This document shows, piece after piece, positions 28,272 through 37,216 of a stretch of DNA of 64,000 bases (its first letter is position 1; each line of letters starts with the position of its first letter). Below the pieces are notes generated by a model, which was not told the DNA's origin, searched no databases, and was given only the letters and a program-made list of their open reading frames with translations. The DNA is from Chitinophaga caseinilytica (lineage in GTDB: Bacteria; Bacteroidota; Bacteroidia; Chitinophagales; Chitinophagaceae), in contig NZ_CP150096.1 in the NCBI RefSeq assembly GCF_038396765.1, positions 5,067,001-5,131,000 on the forward strand, written 5' to 3'. The translations under genes were made by a program, and so were the position numbers.

Positions 28272-31200
28272 TCAGGCGTATATGGTTTCCGCTTCAACCG
28301 GCGCTTCTTCTTCAACCGGTTCTACCCTTCGTTTGCTGCCAGACAGGTAGGAATACACCGCCGGGATGATGAACAGGGTGAGGATCCCAGCGAAAATGAG
28401 CCCTCCCGCGATAACGATCCCCAGCGATTGCCGGCTGTTGTGCGTCATGGCGATGGGCAGCGCCCCGAATATCATGGCCAGCGAGGTCATCAGAATGGGC
28501 CTGAAGCGCTGCTCCGCGGCCTGAATGGCGGCTTCGTACTTCGAAAGGCCGGTGTCCTTCAGATGGTTGGCGAATTCGACGATGAGGATGCCGTTTTTGG
28601 TGATAAGCCCCACCAGCGTAATGATCCCGATCTGGCTGAATACGTTCAGGCTCTGGCCGAACCAGCTCAGGCTGAGAATGGCGCCGGTTACCGCCATGGG
28701 CACCGTGAGCATGATGATGAGCGGATCGCGCAGGCTTTCGAATTGCGCCGCGAGGATCATGTAAATGAGCAGGAGCGCCAGTATGAGCGTGAACCGGATG
28801 TTCCCCTGGCTTTCTTCATAATCCCTCGACTGCCCCGCCAGCGATGTCTTGAAATTGGCGCCGAGCACGGTTTGCTGGATGTGTTTCATCTCTTCGATCC
28901 CTTCGGCCAGGCTCACTCCGGGCGCCAGGCCTGCGGAAACGGTAGCGGAAGTGTATTGGTCGTAGCGGTAGATCGCCGCCGGACTGATGCTCTCCCGGAT
29001 CGTTACCAGGTTATCCAGCGAAATCATGTCGCCGCTGGCGGAACGGACGTAGATGGAGCGAAGGTCCCCGGTCTTGCTGCGGTTTTCCTTCTCCAGCTGG
29101 CCGATCACTTCGTATTGACGGTCGTTCCGCAAAAAGTACCCGTACCGCTGGCCAGACAATGAAAGCTGCAGCGCCCTGCCCACTTCCTGGATGGAAACGC
29201 CCATGAGCGCTGCCTTCTGCCGGTCGATGCTGATTTGCAGTTCGGGTTTGTTGATCTTGAGGTCTGCATCCACGAACATGAGCTTTTTACTTTGCCGGGC
29301 CGCCTGCAGGAATTTGTTCAATGCGCCGGAAACCGTGTCGAGATTGGCGCCCTGCAGCACGAACTGCACCGGCATCCCGCCACCGTACCGCGTACCGATG
29401 GTCGGCGGTAAATATGGGAATAACAAAAGCCCCCGGAAATTACCGGATGCGGCCGCATATTGGTTATACAGGTCTTGCACGGAAGCCTTGCGGGCTTTGG
29501 GCTCTTTCAGGTAAATGCTCTGCACAGCGAAACTGGTGGGCGCCGGCGCCGGAATGAAGGAAACGGCCACCATGGAATAGGTTTGATACAGCCCGTCCGT
29601 AGAATCGTTGACGTATTTGCCCACGGCGGTCATCTGTTTTTTCATATAGTCGAACGAAACGCCTTCCGGGGCAATGGCGATCAGGCTCATGTTGGAACGG
29701 TCTTCCACCGGCGCCAATTCCGACGGCAGTTTTTTACCGACAAAATAAATCAGCACGCCGGCGCCAACGAGGAACACCCAGGCCAGCCAGCGCGCTTTCA
29801 TAAAGCCTTTCAGCAAATGTGCATAGCCATTGTTGAGCCAGAGGAAGAACGGTTCCGTTTTACGGTGCAGCCAGTTGGGGCGGTCTTGCTTCTTCAGCAA
29901 ATATGCGCTCAGCATGGGCGACAGCGTCAGCGCCACGAAAGCCGATACCAACACTGATCCGGATACCACGATAGCGAACTCCTTGAACAATTGTCCGCTG
30001 ATACCGCCCATGAACACGATCGGCAGGAACACCGCGGCGAGCGTGATGGTGGTCGATATCACCGCGAAATAGATCTCCTTCGATCCCTTGAACGCCGCCT
30101 GAACGGGCGTCATCCCCTCTTCCACCTTTTTATAGATGTTTTCCAGCACCACGATCGCATCGTCGACCACCAGTCCGATGGCGAGCACCAGGCCCAGCAG
30201 CGTGAGCACGTTGATGGAAAACCCGGCCACGTACATGATGAAAAACGCAGACAGGATAGACACGGGAATGGCCAGCACGGGGATGATGGTAGAACGCCAG
30301 TCGCGGAGGAACAGGAAAATGATCAGCACCACGAGCCCGAAAGCGATGAAGAGCGTTTCTTCCACTTCCTTGATCGACTCGCGGACGGGTTTCGTGAAAT
30401 CGAACCCTACGATGAGCCGGTAATCTTTCGGCACTTCTTTCCGCAACTGATCGAGCCGGCGGTAGAATTCATCTACCACTTCGATGGCATTGGCGCCCCG
30501 CTGGATCTGGATAGCGATGCCCACGCCCACGCGGTTGGCGTTCCCGGTTTCGTTGATGATGGCCGTACGTTCGTTCAGTTCGCCGAGCTCGGCGTAACCG
30601 ATGTCTTTGAGGCGGATGACGGAAGCGCCGGTCTGTTTGACGATCATTTCGTTGAACTCGGCAGTGGTGGTGAGGCGGCCCATGGTGCGCACGCTCAGTT
30701 CTGTGCTGCTGCCTTCAATCTTTCCCGCCGGCAGGTCCATGTTCTCGCGCAGCAGCGCCTGGCGGATATCTTCCGGCGACAGTTTATATGCCGCAAGTTT
30801 TACGGGATCGAAGCGGAGGCGCATGGCGTATTTATGTTCGCCGACCACGGCCACGCGGTTGATGCCGGGGATGGATTGCATTCGGTCTTTGATCACCGTA
30901 GACGCGAGGTGGCTGACTTCTTTAATGTCTTTGGTATCGCTTTCCACTTCGAGGAAAGCCACGAGGTTATCGGGCGAGCTGGCTTTTTCCACGATGGGCG
31001 GATCTACGTCGGCGGGCAATTGGCTGCGCGATTTGGCGACTTTGTCGCGGACGTCGTTCAGCGCGTCTTCCAGGTCTACTTCCCGGTTAAATTCCACGGA
31101 GATGATGCTGGCCTGTTCGCGTGATTCGGAGGAAATGGTGCGCACGCCGCCGGCTTCCGCCAGCGATTCTTCGATGGGCCGGGTGATCTTGGAGGCGATC

Positions 31201-31373
31201 ACGTCCGGACTGGCGCCGGGGTAAAAAGTGACGACCGAGATCACCGGGGCTTCCGTGAGGGGGAATTCGCGGATGCCGAGCTGTTTGAGGCCAACGAGCC
31301 CCAGGATGACGATGAGTAAGGAAAATACGCCTCCCAGCACCGGCTTTTTTATACTAAGCGATGGTAAATTCAT
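28272..31373 (-). CDS. RND efflux pump inner membrane subunit (AcrB/HAE1 family)
   Basis: 1033 residues. The N-terminus (SIKKPVLGGVFSLLIVILGLVGLKQLG), the periplasmic porter regions, the proton-relay aspartates in helix 4 (AIGLVVDDAIVVLENIY), and the internal two-fold repeat of six helices each are typical. It pumps drugs or other lipophiles from the inner membrane/periplasm through TolC. It sits between the adaptor (21 bases upstream) and TolC (25 bases downstream) in one operon. Confidence 0.95.
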   Translation of the reverse strand: MNLPSLSIKKPVLGGVFSLLIVILGLVGLKQLGIREFPLTEAPVISVVTFYPGASPDVIASKITRPIEESLAEAGGVRTISSESREQASIISVEFNREVDLEDALNDVRDKVAKSRSQLPADVDPPIVEKASSPDNLVAFLEVESDTKDIKEVSHLASTVIKDRMQSIPGINRVAVVGEHKYAMRLRFDPVKLAAYKLSPEDIRQALLRENMDLPAGKIEGSSTELSVRTMGRLTTTAEFNEMIVKQTGASVIRLKDIGYAELGELNERTAIINETGNANRVGVGIAIQIQRGANAIEVVDEFYRRLDQLRKEVPKDYRLIVGFDFTKPVRESIKEVEETLFIAFGLVVLIIFLFLRDWRSTIIPVLAIPVSILSAFFIMYVAGFSINVLTLLGLVLAIGLVVDDAIVVLENIYKKVEEGMTPVQAAFKGSKEIYFAVISTTITLAAVFLPIVFMGGISGQLFKEFAIVVSGSVLVSAFVALTLSPMLSAYLLKKQDRPNWLHRKTEPFFLWLNNGYAHLLKGFMKARWLAWVFLVGAGVLIYFVGKKLPSELAPVEDRSNMSLIAIAPEGVSFDYMKKQMTAVGKYVNDSTDGLYQTYSMVAVSFIPAPAPTSFAVQSIYLKEPKARKASVQDLYNQYAAASGNFRGLLLFPYLPPTIGTRYGGGMPVQFVLQGANLDTVSGALNKFLQAARQSKKLMFVDADLKINKPELQISIDRQKAALMGVSIQEVGRALQLSLSGQRYGYFLRNDRQYEVIGQLEKENRSKTGDLRSIYVRSASGDMISLDNLVTIRESISPAAIYRYDQYTSATVSAGLAPGVSLAEGIEEMKHIQQTVLGANFKTSLAGQSRDYEESQGNIRFTLILALLLIYMILAAQFESLRDPLIIMLTVPMAVTGAILSLSWFGQSLNVFSQIGIITLVGLITKNGILIVEFANHLKDTGLSKYEAAIQAAEQRFRPILMTSLAMIFGALPIAMTHNSRQSLGIVIAGGLIFAGILTLFIIPAVYSYLSGSKRRVEPVEEEAPVEAETIYA

Positions 31374-31394
31374 AACAGAGATGATTAGAAATGA

Positions 31395-32459
31395 TTATTT
31401 GGACGCAACCGCCACGGCCGCTGCGCCGTTGCCCAGCCGAAGCGTGTTCGACACGATGATGCTGTCGCCGTTTTGCAGGCCGGATGTAATAATGGCCTGT
31501 GATTCCGTTCTGTTACCGATGGAAACGGGGGTGATCTGTGCCGTTCCGCCTTTCAGCACGTACACGGCATAGCCATCTCCGCCGGGCAGCAAAGCCTCCG
31601 TGGGTATAGCGATCCCTTTCGTGCCGGCATCGGCGGTAGAGAAGAGGATTCTGGCGGAAAGGCCCGCCCGCAGCCGGTTCCCGGCGTTATTCGCAAGTGC
31701 CTGTACGAGCATGCTCCGGTTGGCGGCATCTACACCGGGCTCGGTGGCTTTGATGGTGGCTATGTGCTCATCCGGACCGAGCTCTGTCGTGAAACGCACC
31801 GTGGCGCTGGTTTTGATAAGGGGAAGATATTTCTCCGGCACGGAAAAATTGATCTTGACCTGCTGCTGGTCTTGCAGGCTGACGAGCTCCGTATTCGGCG
31901 CCACGTAAGCACCGGCCACTACTTTCGTGATACCGATCCTGCCGCTGAAAGGCGCGGTGACTAATGTTTTGGCGAGACCGGCCTTCAGTATTTCCTGCTG
32001 TGCTTCCAGCACCTGGAGGCGGGTGGCCACTTCGTCGTACTCCTGCTGGCGGACGGTCTCCGTTTTGAGGAGCGCGGCCAGGCGGCGTTCGGTCAGTTGC
32101 GCCATTTTCAGTTCGGCCGTCAATTGTTTAAGCCGCGCCTGCAGATCGGCGTCGTTCAGTTTATAGAGCACCTGCCCCGCAGATACCATCGAGCCGTCCT
32201 GGAAACCCACTTGCAGCACGCGTTCCGCCACTTCACTTTTGATCGTCACTTCCCGGAAAGGGACCGTGGTGCCGGTGATCACTTCATGCTGCGCGATGTC
32301 TTGCTCCTGCGCAACGATGACATCGACCGGGAGCGCCGGCGCGGCGGAAGGGCCGGCAGCAGCTTGCGCAGCGGCGGATTTGCCATCGCCGCAGGCGGTG
32401 AGCAGGGTCATGAGGGCTGCCGATGAAAATATGACCGGATAGATTATTTTTTGAAACAT
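31395..32459 (-). CDS. RND efflux periplasmic adaptor lipoprotein (membrane-fusion protein)
   Basis: 354 residues with a lipoprotein signal (Cys23 in LLTACGDG). Order of domains: lipoyl half (VTIKSEVAERVLQVGFQDG), helical hairpin (about 100-165), second lipoyl half (LVTAPFSGRIGITKVVAGAYV), beta-barrel and membrane-proximal domains (RLRAGLSARILFSTADAGTK). First gene of the RND-TolC-MFS operon. A 7-bp inverted repeat ACATTTG / CAAATGT flanks its promoter region at 32461-32499. No TetR-type regulator is next to it. Confidence 0.92.
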   Translation of the reverse strand: MFQKIIYPVIFSSAALMTLLTACGDGKSAAAQAAAGPSAAPALPVDVIVAQEQDIAQHEVITGTTVPFREVTIKSEVAERVLQVGFQDGSMVSAGQVLYKLNDADLQARLKQLTAELKMAQLTERRLAALLKTETVRQQEYDEVATRLQVLEAQQEILKAGLAKTLVTAPFSGRIGITKVVAGAYVAPNTELVSLQDQQQVKINFSVPEKYLPLIKTSATVRFTTELGPDEHIATIKATEPGVDAANRSMLVQALANNAGNRLRAGLSARILFSTADAGTKGIAIPTEALLPGGDGYAVYVLKGGTAQITPVSIGNRTESQAIITSGLQNGDSIIVSNTLRLGNGAAAVAVASK

Positions 32460-32800
32460 AACATTTGCGATTAACGTGATGATTTATGATCACAAATGTA
32501 GATGTCGGGAAAGCCCTTCCCATTACACAATAAAAGGTAAGGTTTATAAAATTTCCATGGCGAACGGTAAAAAGTGCTGCAACAGCAAACCCTTTACCAC
32601 AGGCACTTACAGCAGATATAACAATAGCAGTACCGCGCCGATTTTTTAAATCAGCGCGGCGTGTTCGTCCGTCAATAATTACCGGTGTAAATTACCCCGC
32701 TTCGAAAAGCGGCGGTTGCATTATTATGGAAAAGACTTGCATAATTCGGGAAACCACGTCCCGTTACATAAATAATAAAGGCAAGGTTTTCGCCTTGCCT
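32460..32800. other. Intergenic region upstream of the RND operon
   Basis: About 340 bases with no credible gene. Holds the inverted repeat ACATTTG...CAAATGT (32461-32467, 32493-32499) just upstream of the adaptor ATG, a 27-base hairpin with 11 of 12 paired positions per arm at 32633-32659, and the terminator of the haem-binding gene at its far end. Confidence 0.55.
32633..32659. repeat. Strong isolated hairpin (imperfect palindrome)
   Basis: CCGCGC-C-GATTT, three-base loop, AAATC-A-GCGCGG: twelve-base arms with a single C/A mismatch. It has no T-run on either strand, so it does not look like a terminator; an operator or a structural element in the RND operon leader is possible. Confidence 0.5.
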
Positions 32801-32802
32801 TT
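32771..32802 (-). terminator. Hairpin terminator of the haem-binding gene
   Basis: Ten-base stem AAAGGCAAGG / CCTTGCCTTT (32777-32786, 32793-32802) with a 6-base loop, reaching into the stop codon of the minus-strand gene and followed by an A/T-rich tract. Confidence 0.7.
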
Positions 32803-33265
32803 ACTTCCGCGCATTTGCGGAATCGATCTTTTCATTCAGCCAACGGATCATCATTTGTCTGTCGCCGGGCGACAAATCCGCGGAATCGTGCATCCAGATA
32901 TACGACCGCAGCGGCATCCCGCCGGTTTCCAGCTGTTCCCGGATCCTTTTCAGCTTGGTGCGCCGGCGCTTGGCGGAATAAGTTCCGTACTCGTGGAAGT
33001 TCAGGTCGTCCTTGCCTTCCCTGACGTGATGGTCGAGGAACCAGGTAACCGGCTGAACGCGGGCGTACCACGGGTAGCGGGTGTTATTGCTGTGGCAGTC
33101 GTAGCATGCGGCCTGTAAGATGGCGTGTATTTTCGGGGGAACTTCGTATACGTTCGTGAAATCGTCCGGAAAAGGTGGATTCGCCTTGTTGGGTGCCGGC
33201 TTGAAGAACTGGATGATCAAAAACGCGACCAGCACCCCTATTAATGATAGTTTCAATATGCGCAT
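32801..33265 (-). CDS. Haem-binding domain protein (Haem_bd, c-type CxxCH)
   Basis: 154 residues. An N-terminal membrane anchor (KLSLIGVLVAFLIIQFF) is followed by a periplasmic domain with CYDCH (Cys54, Cys57, His58), the c-type haem attachment motif, in the setting AACYDCHSNNTRYPWYARVQP that marks the Haem_bd family. The C-terminal part (GGMPLRSYIWMHDSADLSPG) carries possible distal ligands. Probably an electron-transfer or redox-sensing protein. It is followed upstream on the same strand by a DUF3347 lipoprotein. Confidence 0.88.
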   Translation of the reverse strand: MRILKLSLIGVLVAFLIIQFFKPAPNKANPPFPDDFTNVYEVPPKIHAILQAACYDCHSNNTRYPWYARVQPVTWFLDHHVREGKDDLNFHEYGTYSAKRRRTKLKRIREQLETGGMPLRSYIWMHDSADLSPGDRQMMIRWLNEKIDSANARK

Positions 33266-33336
33266 GCGTTGCCGTTTGCCATCGTCCCGGGTGGCTGTCT
33301 TCTGTTTGACAGCTCCCCGGGATGACGGATGATGGA

Positions 33337-33963
33337 TTATTTGATCACTTCTTCTACGCTTCCGCAGGTCAACATTTTGCTGCCGAAGTACGGGTTCTTA
33401 ATGTCTTTCACTTCGCTCAGCCAGCGTGCGCCTTTGTCTTCGTTAGCCATTGGGCAAAAATCGCGGTACAGCGGGCGGCCGCCGCCGAAGGCTTTCACGA
33501 GTGCGTATACGTCTTCGCTCATGTCAACGAAATGTTCGCGCTGGTGGTGGATGTTTCCGGCGTTTTCGCTGATATGTTCGGCGTGTTCTTTCAATTCGTC
33601 TTTATTCTCAGCGAATACAGGTTGCTGTGCGGTGGTGAGGAGCGATGCGTCTACCCCGGCCAGCGCCGCGGCCATGGCTTTGCCGGCTTTGGCGGTTTCT
33701 TCGGCGTTATCGGCGGCGAGCCCGTTCTTAATAGCCAGGTACTGATCGATCACGGTGTTCAGCGAAGCGGCAACTTTTGAGTCGATGTCTGTGAACTGCG
33801 GGGTGATCTCCGTTACGGCCTTTTCGTCTGTTGCGGCCGGTGTTTGAGCAGTGGCACCGGAGTCGGCGGTGCTTTGTCCTTCTTTAGAGGTTGTGCCGGA
33901 ATTGTTACATGCGGCGAAAGTTAAACTGGCGATAGCCAGGGCACCGAAGATGCTTTTTTTCAT
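33337..33963 (-). CDS. DUF3347 domain lipoprotein
   Basis: 208 residues from ATG 33963, giving a lipoprotein signal with Cys19 in LTFAACNNSG; the longer frame adds eight residues and spoils the signal. The domain features VIDQYLAIKNGLAADNAEETAKAGKAM and, at the C-terminus, FCPMANEDKGARWLSE and NPYFGSKMLTCGSVEEVI, are diagnostic of DUF3347. The conserved Cys, Met and His residues suggest metal, probably copper, binding; members often sit by Cus-type efflux genes. The neighbouring HYC_CC_PP protein points the same way. Confidence 0.88.
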   Translation of the reverse strand: MKKSIFGALAIASLTFAACNNSGTTSKEGQSTADSGATAQTPAATDEKAVTEITPQFTDIDSKVAASLNTVIDQYLAIKNGLAADNAEETAKAGKAMAAALAGVDASLLTTAQQPVFAENKDELKEHAEHISENAGNIHHQREHFVDMSEDVYALVKAFGGGRPLYRDFCPMANEDKGARWLSEVKDIKNPYFGSKMLTCGSVEEVIK

Positions 33964-34175
33964 TTTCTCTGGTTTGATGTTGAACAATTGTTGTTATGAA
34001 GAAGATTTGGGATGAAAAGCACGATGGAACACGCCATCATGAGCGCATGTTATTTGCGCGATGACAATTAGCAGGAAGGAACGCTTCCTGGGATTCGATC
34101 AATGATGTTTCGGGAATTACCGGCGCGGCGACAGTATGCCGCTACAACGAACGCGCGGTTGGTTTCGGGGAGAGT

Positions 34176-34574
34176 TTAAATCCGGAAAGTGCAGTGCAGC
34201 ACGTGGGTAAGTACTTTTTGACTTCGTGGAGGGGCATGGCCGACGGGCACTACCCTATCCTGTAAAATGGGCCGAACGGTATGGGAAAAACAGGCCGGGA
34301 GCGCCGTAGCGGCTACATCCCAATGTAAAAAAGCGAAAGCGAACTCAACCCTTTTCTGGTCTTTCTCCAGTTTTACGGTTTTGTGGACATCCTTGCAGCA
34401 GTCTTTGCTGCAGGCGTCTCCCGGGGCGGATGCGCATTTGCTGCAAGGCCTGGCTTCATCATGCCAAAGCGCAACATCCACGAGCTCCCCCATACAATAA
34501 TGCATGTGCAACGTAGCGCCGGTAGAGGTACCGACGTAGAGGACAGCCAATATCAGGGTGAGCAGCTTTTTCAT
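34176..34574 (-). CDS. HYC_CC_PP family small secreted protein
   Basis: 132 residues. A signal peptide is followed by the family landmarks: HMHYCMGELVDVALWH (HYC), CSKDCCKDVHKTVKLEKDQ (CC) and HAPPRS (PP). The cysteine/histidine-rich face suggests metal binding; the family is common in Bacteroidota, often near copper or heavy-metal transporters. It is transcribed alone, 212 bases from the DUF3347 gene. Confidence 0.82.
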   Translation of the reverse strand: MKKLLTLILAVLYVGTSTGATLHMHYCMGELVDVALWHDEARPCSKCASAPGDACSKDCCKDVHKTVKLEKDQKRVEFAFAFLHWDVAATALPACFSHTVRPILQDRVVPVGHAPPRSQKVLTHVLHCTFRI

Positions 34575-34664
34575 CCGGAATAAAAGTAATGGGAATTCCT
34601 GAATGGATTGTTACATAATTTCGAAACGCTGGCTACGTTTCAAACACCAATAATTGTTTGAAAA

Positions 34665-35126
34665 TTACCGGGCCGCGTGCTTCCACATATCCCGGACCGG
34701 CCACAGCGCCCGGAGGTACAGCACAAGGGCAAGAAGCAAAAATGCCATGATCGAAAACAGCATCAAATCCACACTGAAAATCAGGACCGCAGGCGCCAGC
34801 AGCACAACGTCGACCACGGAAACCACCAATGCTAGGCTGATGGCTCGGCGGGATCGAAGGAATAGTGCCACCGAGGCCACCATATTACATAATATTAACA
34901 GCAACAGGAAAACCAAAATCAGGTCTACCCACTCTAGTGAATGGGAAGGCCCGCCATTCTTATGTACCCAGCGGTTGAAAAAAAGCCCTTCGGCGATGGT
35001 CCATCCATGGTATCCTGCAGTTAACAGAATGATTCCTGCAATGAGATAAGCCCAGGGCGGCAGCAGGTTTCGCCGGCGCAGGTTATGCGATTCAGTCGGA
35101 CAATCAGACATCATGCGTATTTTCAT
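34665..35126 (-). CDS. Small four-helix membrane protein, tandem family member 1
   Basis: 153 residues from the ATG at 35126, which overlaps the upstream stop by 4 bases (ATGA); starts at 35114 or 35111 are also possible. Four predicted helices follow the motif NLLPPWAYL and the protein ends LYLRALWPVRDMWKHAAR. The LLPxW entry and the R-x-x-W exit recur in the four genes upstream, which identifies a tandem paralogous family. I recognise no named family and can assign no function. Confidence 0.75.
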   Translation of the reverse strand: MKIRMMSDCPTESHNLRRRNLLPPWAYLIAGIILLTAGYHGWTIAEGLFFNRWVHKNGGPSHSLEWVDLILVFLLLLILCNMVASVALFLRSRRAISLALVVSVVDVVLLAPAVLIFSVDLMLFSIMAFLLLALVLYLRALWPVRDMWKHAAR

Positions 35127-35593
35127 TTGTCGGGAACCTCGCTCTGCGGCGCAATATCCCAATCCCGGCGTATTTTCCAAAGACCGCGGAGGTATAGCAG
35201 GGTAATCGTCAACACGAACACATCGATCCCCACGAGCGTCCAGATTTTCATCCGGTAAAAAAACAAGTCGTATGCCAGTAGTGTGATAAAAACAAGAAAA
35301 ACGCCGGCAGAAGTCAGCAACGACCACCATACAGCCCAATCAGATTCCATGAGGAGCCCTGCCGCGGCCACGCCACAACACACGCCCAGTATCGAACAGA
35401 TCAACATCACACCTTCGTCGACCCCGAATGCAGACCTGAACAGCATACTAAGCCCTATGATGAGGAACAGCAGCGATAGCATAACGATAATAGTTGCGAG
35501 GCCTCGCATCCATTTCGGCAACAGGTCTGCCCGGCAATTGGAATCACCGAAAGAATTGGGCAGCAAATCGTCTGTATGCATGTAGTTGGTCAT
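35123..35593 (-). CDS. Small four-helix membrane protein, tandem family member 2
   Basis: 156 residues. N-terminal DDLLPNSFGDSNCRADLLPKW, then four helices, and a C-terminal VLTITLLYLRGLWKIRRDWD that matches member 1 closely (LYLRxLWxxRxxW). The 4-base overlap with member 1 indicates co-translation. Function unknown. Confidence 0.75.
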   Translation of the reverse strand: MTNYMHTDDLLPNSFGDSNCRADLLPKWMRGLATIIVMLSLLFLIIGLSMLFRSAFGVDEGVMLICSILGVCCGVAAAGLLMESDWAVWWSLLTSAGVFLVFITLLAYDLFFYRMKIWTLVGIDVFVLTITLLYLRGLWKIRRDWDIAPQSEVPDK

Positions 35594-35626
35594 AGTCTGG
35601 GATATGCAGGGATGAGGGGAATCAGG

Positions 35627-36115
35627 TCATTTCCATGCTCCGGGCCGCCCGTTCCGCCAGCTTTTATGGATTCGAAAAACGTGGATCAGCCATGCGGAAA
35701 CAGCCAGCGCCCAAAAGATCATTATAAATATAGTAAATAATTCATATACCCCAAAGCCTCCGATGATATTAAATAGCATGGCGATCACCAGCAGGGCTCC
35801 TGTTGCCATTCCCCAACGCGTCGCGGATTTTTGAAAAACGAAAAACAGGCATGCGGGAATGATGGGCAAAATATGGAATGCCTGTTGAAAAACGACATAG
35901 TACAACCAGTCATCCGGCAAATAGCGCAGAATAGGGTCCATATCCTGATCATGATAAATGATGCTCTGCTGGATGATCGTAAATATGCCGTGGATGCCTG
36001 AAAGGATGATTATAACATTGATAATCAGAAACCACCCCGGCATGAGTTGTCTGCGTATTGCGGGCGTGACCGTATTAATCGCAGAAAGCACTTCCACTTC
36101 CTTATTTACTTTCAT
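35627..36115 (-). CDS. Small four-helix membrane protein, tandem family member 3
   Basis: 162 residues from ATG 36115 (MKVNKEVEVLSAINTVTP); the frame is open further but would overlap member 4 more. Motif RQLMPGWFLIINVIIILSG opens the first helix, and the end WLIHVFRIHKSWRNGRPG shows the family R-x-x-x-x-W signature. The start overlaps the end of member 4 by 14 bases. Confidence 0.72.
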   Translation of the reverse strand: MKVNKEVEVLSAINTVTPAIRRQLMPGWFLIINVIIILSGIHGIFTIIQQSIIYHDQDMDPILRYLPDDWLYYVVFQQAFHILPIIPACLFFVFQKSATRWGMATGALLVIAMLFNIIGGFGVYELFTIFIMIFWALAVSAWLIHVFRIHKSWRNGRPGAWK

Positions 36116-36611
36116 ACTTATCGCTTTTTGTACGTGGACGCAGTTTCCACTGCCCCTGGATGAGGAACAGGCGAACACTGAAGGCCAGTTGCAGTATGGT
36201 AAACGGAAGCACTACATAGATCGCACGCCACGAACCCTCGTCCGTAAAGCAAACAACGACGGACAATAACATGAGCAACGACACCACCACCGCAGGCGCT
36301 ACCGTGAAATTGACAGCCTGCCGCCAACTGCACCAGATCAAAACACAACCCGCCACCAGGGCGGCAAACATGAAAACGACAAGCGACATGACAAACGAAA
36401 ACCATTTTTTGTATATCGCATCTTCCTTTCCCTGCAATGTTTCCTGAATCGTAAAAATGCCGATGCACATGCACAGCACATACAATAAAACCAGGAGCCC
36501 CATCAGCAGGTGCATCCACAGCGGCACGAGCGTGGCGCGCGGCGGTACCTGGAGCCGTATACTGGCCAGGAGGTCGCGGGTCAACATACCTGTAGATTTA
36601 CATTCTTCCAT
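36102..36611 (-). CDS. Small four-helix membrane protein, tandem family member 4
   Basis: 169 residues. RATLVPLWMHLLMGLLVLLY opens helix 1; the later helices and the C-terminal end RLFLIQGQWKLRPRTKSDKY follow the family plan, though with a more divergent tail. Overlaps member 3 by 14 bases. Function unknown. Confidence 0.72.
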   Translation of the reverse strand: MEECKSTGMLTRDLLASIRLQVPPRATLVPLWMHLLMGLLVLLYVLCMCIGIFTIQETLQGKEDAIYKKWFSFVMSLVVFMFAALVAGCVLIWCSWRQAVNFTVAPAVVVSLLMLLSVVVCFTDEGSWRAIYVVLPFTILQLAFSVRLFLIQGQWKLRPRTKSDKYESK

Positions 36612-36691
36612 GATGTGAGATACTTGATGTCGTTCAACGGCTACGTTCCTTTCCTGCTTTTCAGCACATGAACAGCCGGCGTAAAAATTGG

Positions 36692-37177
36692 TTATCTAAC
36701 AACGATCGCTTCGGCCCATTGCTTCCGGATACGGAAACAATGTACGACCGCAGCAGTAACGGCCACGAAGTGGAGCATAACGAATATCAACAGCCAGTCG
36801 CTGGTCACGGGAGCTAACATGCAACCCACTGCCGACAAAACCGCCACCAGCAGCACCGCGATCAGTACCGGAAGCCCAAGCTTCATGGCGTAAGCGGATT
36901 GCATGAAAAACAAAATGGATGCGGCAATCGTGGCCCCGGCGTATAGCATATACACCGCATATATGATCATCGTGACGTTGTAGTCGACATTGAACATCGA
37001 CTGATTGCCACGCAAAGCCACCATGCCAAACAGCACTCCGAAAAACTGGAGCAGATATACAAAGCCGAGAAAACCCAGGCTGAGCTTAAACCAGCCGGGC
37101 ATGAGCGTGGATCGGTAGGTAAAATCCAGGAGATCGTCTCCCTGGAGCAAGTCTTCGGTAGGATTCGTGTCCTGCAT
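36692..37177 (-). CDS. Small four-helix membrane protein, tandem family member 5
   Basis: 161 residues. N-terminal TEDLLQGDDLLDFTYRSTLM runs into PGWFKLSLGFLG, four helices follow, and the end VVHCFRIRKQWAEAIVVR resembles member 3. It is the first gene of the tandem set, 80 bases before member 4 and 39 bases after the DeoR stop, so all six genes may share a transcript. Confidence 0.72.
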   Translation of the reverse strand: MQDTNPTEDLLQGDDLLDFTYRSTLMPGWFKLSLGFLGFVYLLQFFGVLFGMVALRGNQSMFNVDYNVTMIIYAVYMLYAGATIAASILFFMQSAYAMKLGLPVLIAVLLVAVLSAVGCMLAPVTSDWLLIFVMLHFVAVTAAVVHCFRIRKQWAEAIVVR

Positions 37178-37216
37178 GTCTATTCGGTATAAGGGATAAA
37201 AATTCGTCGGGGGAAA

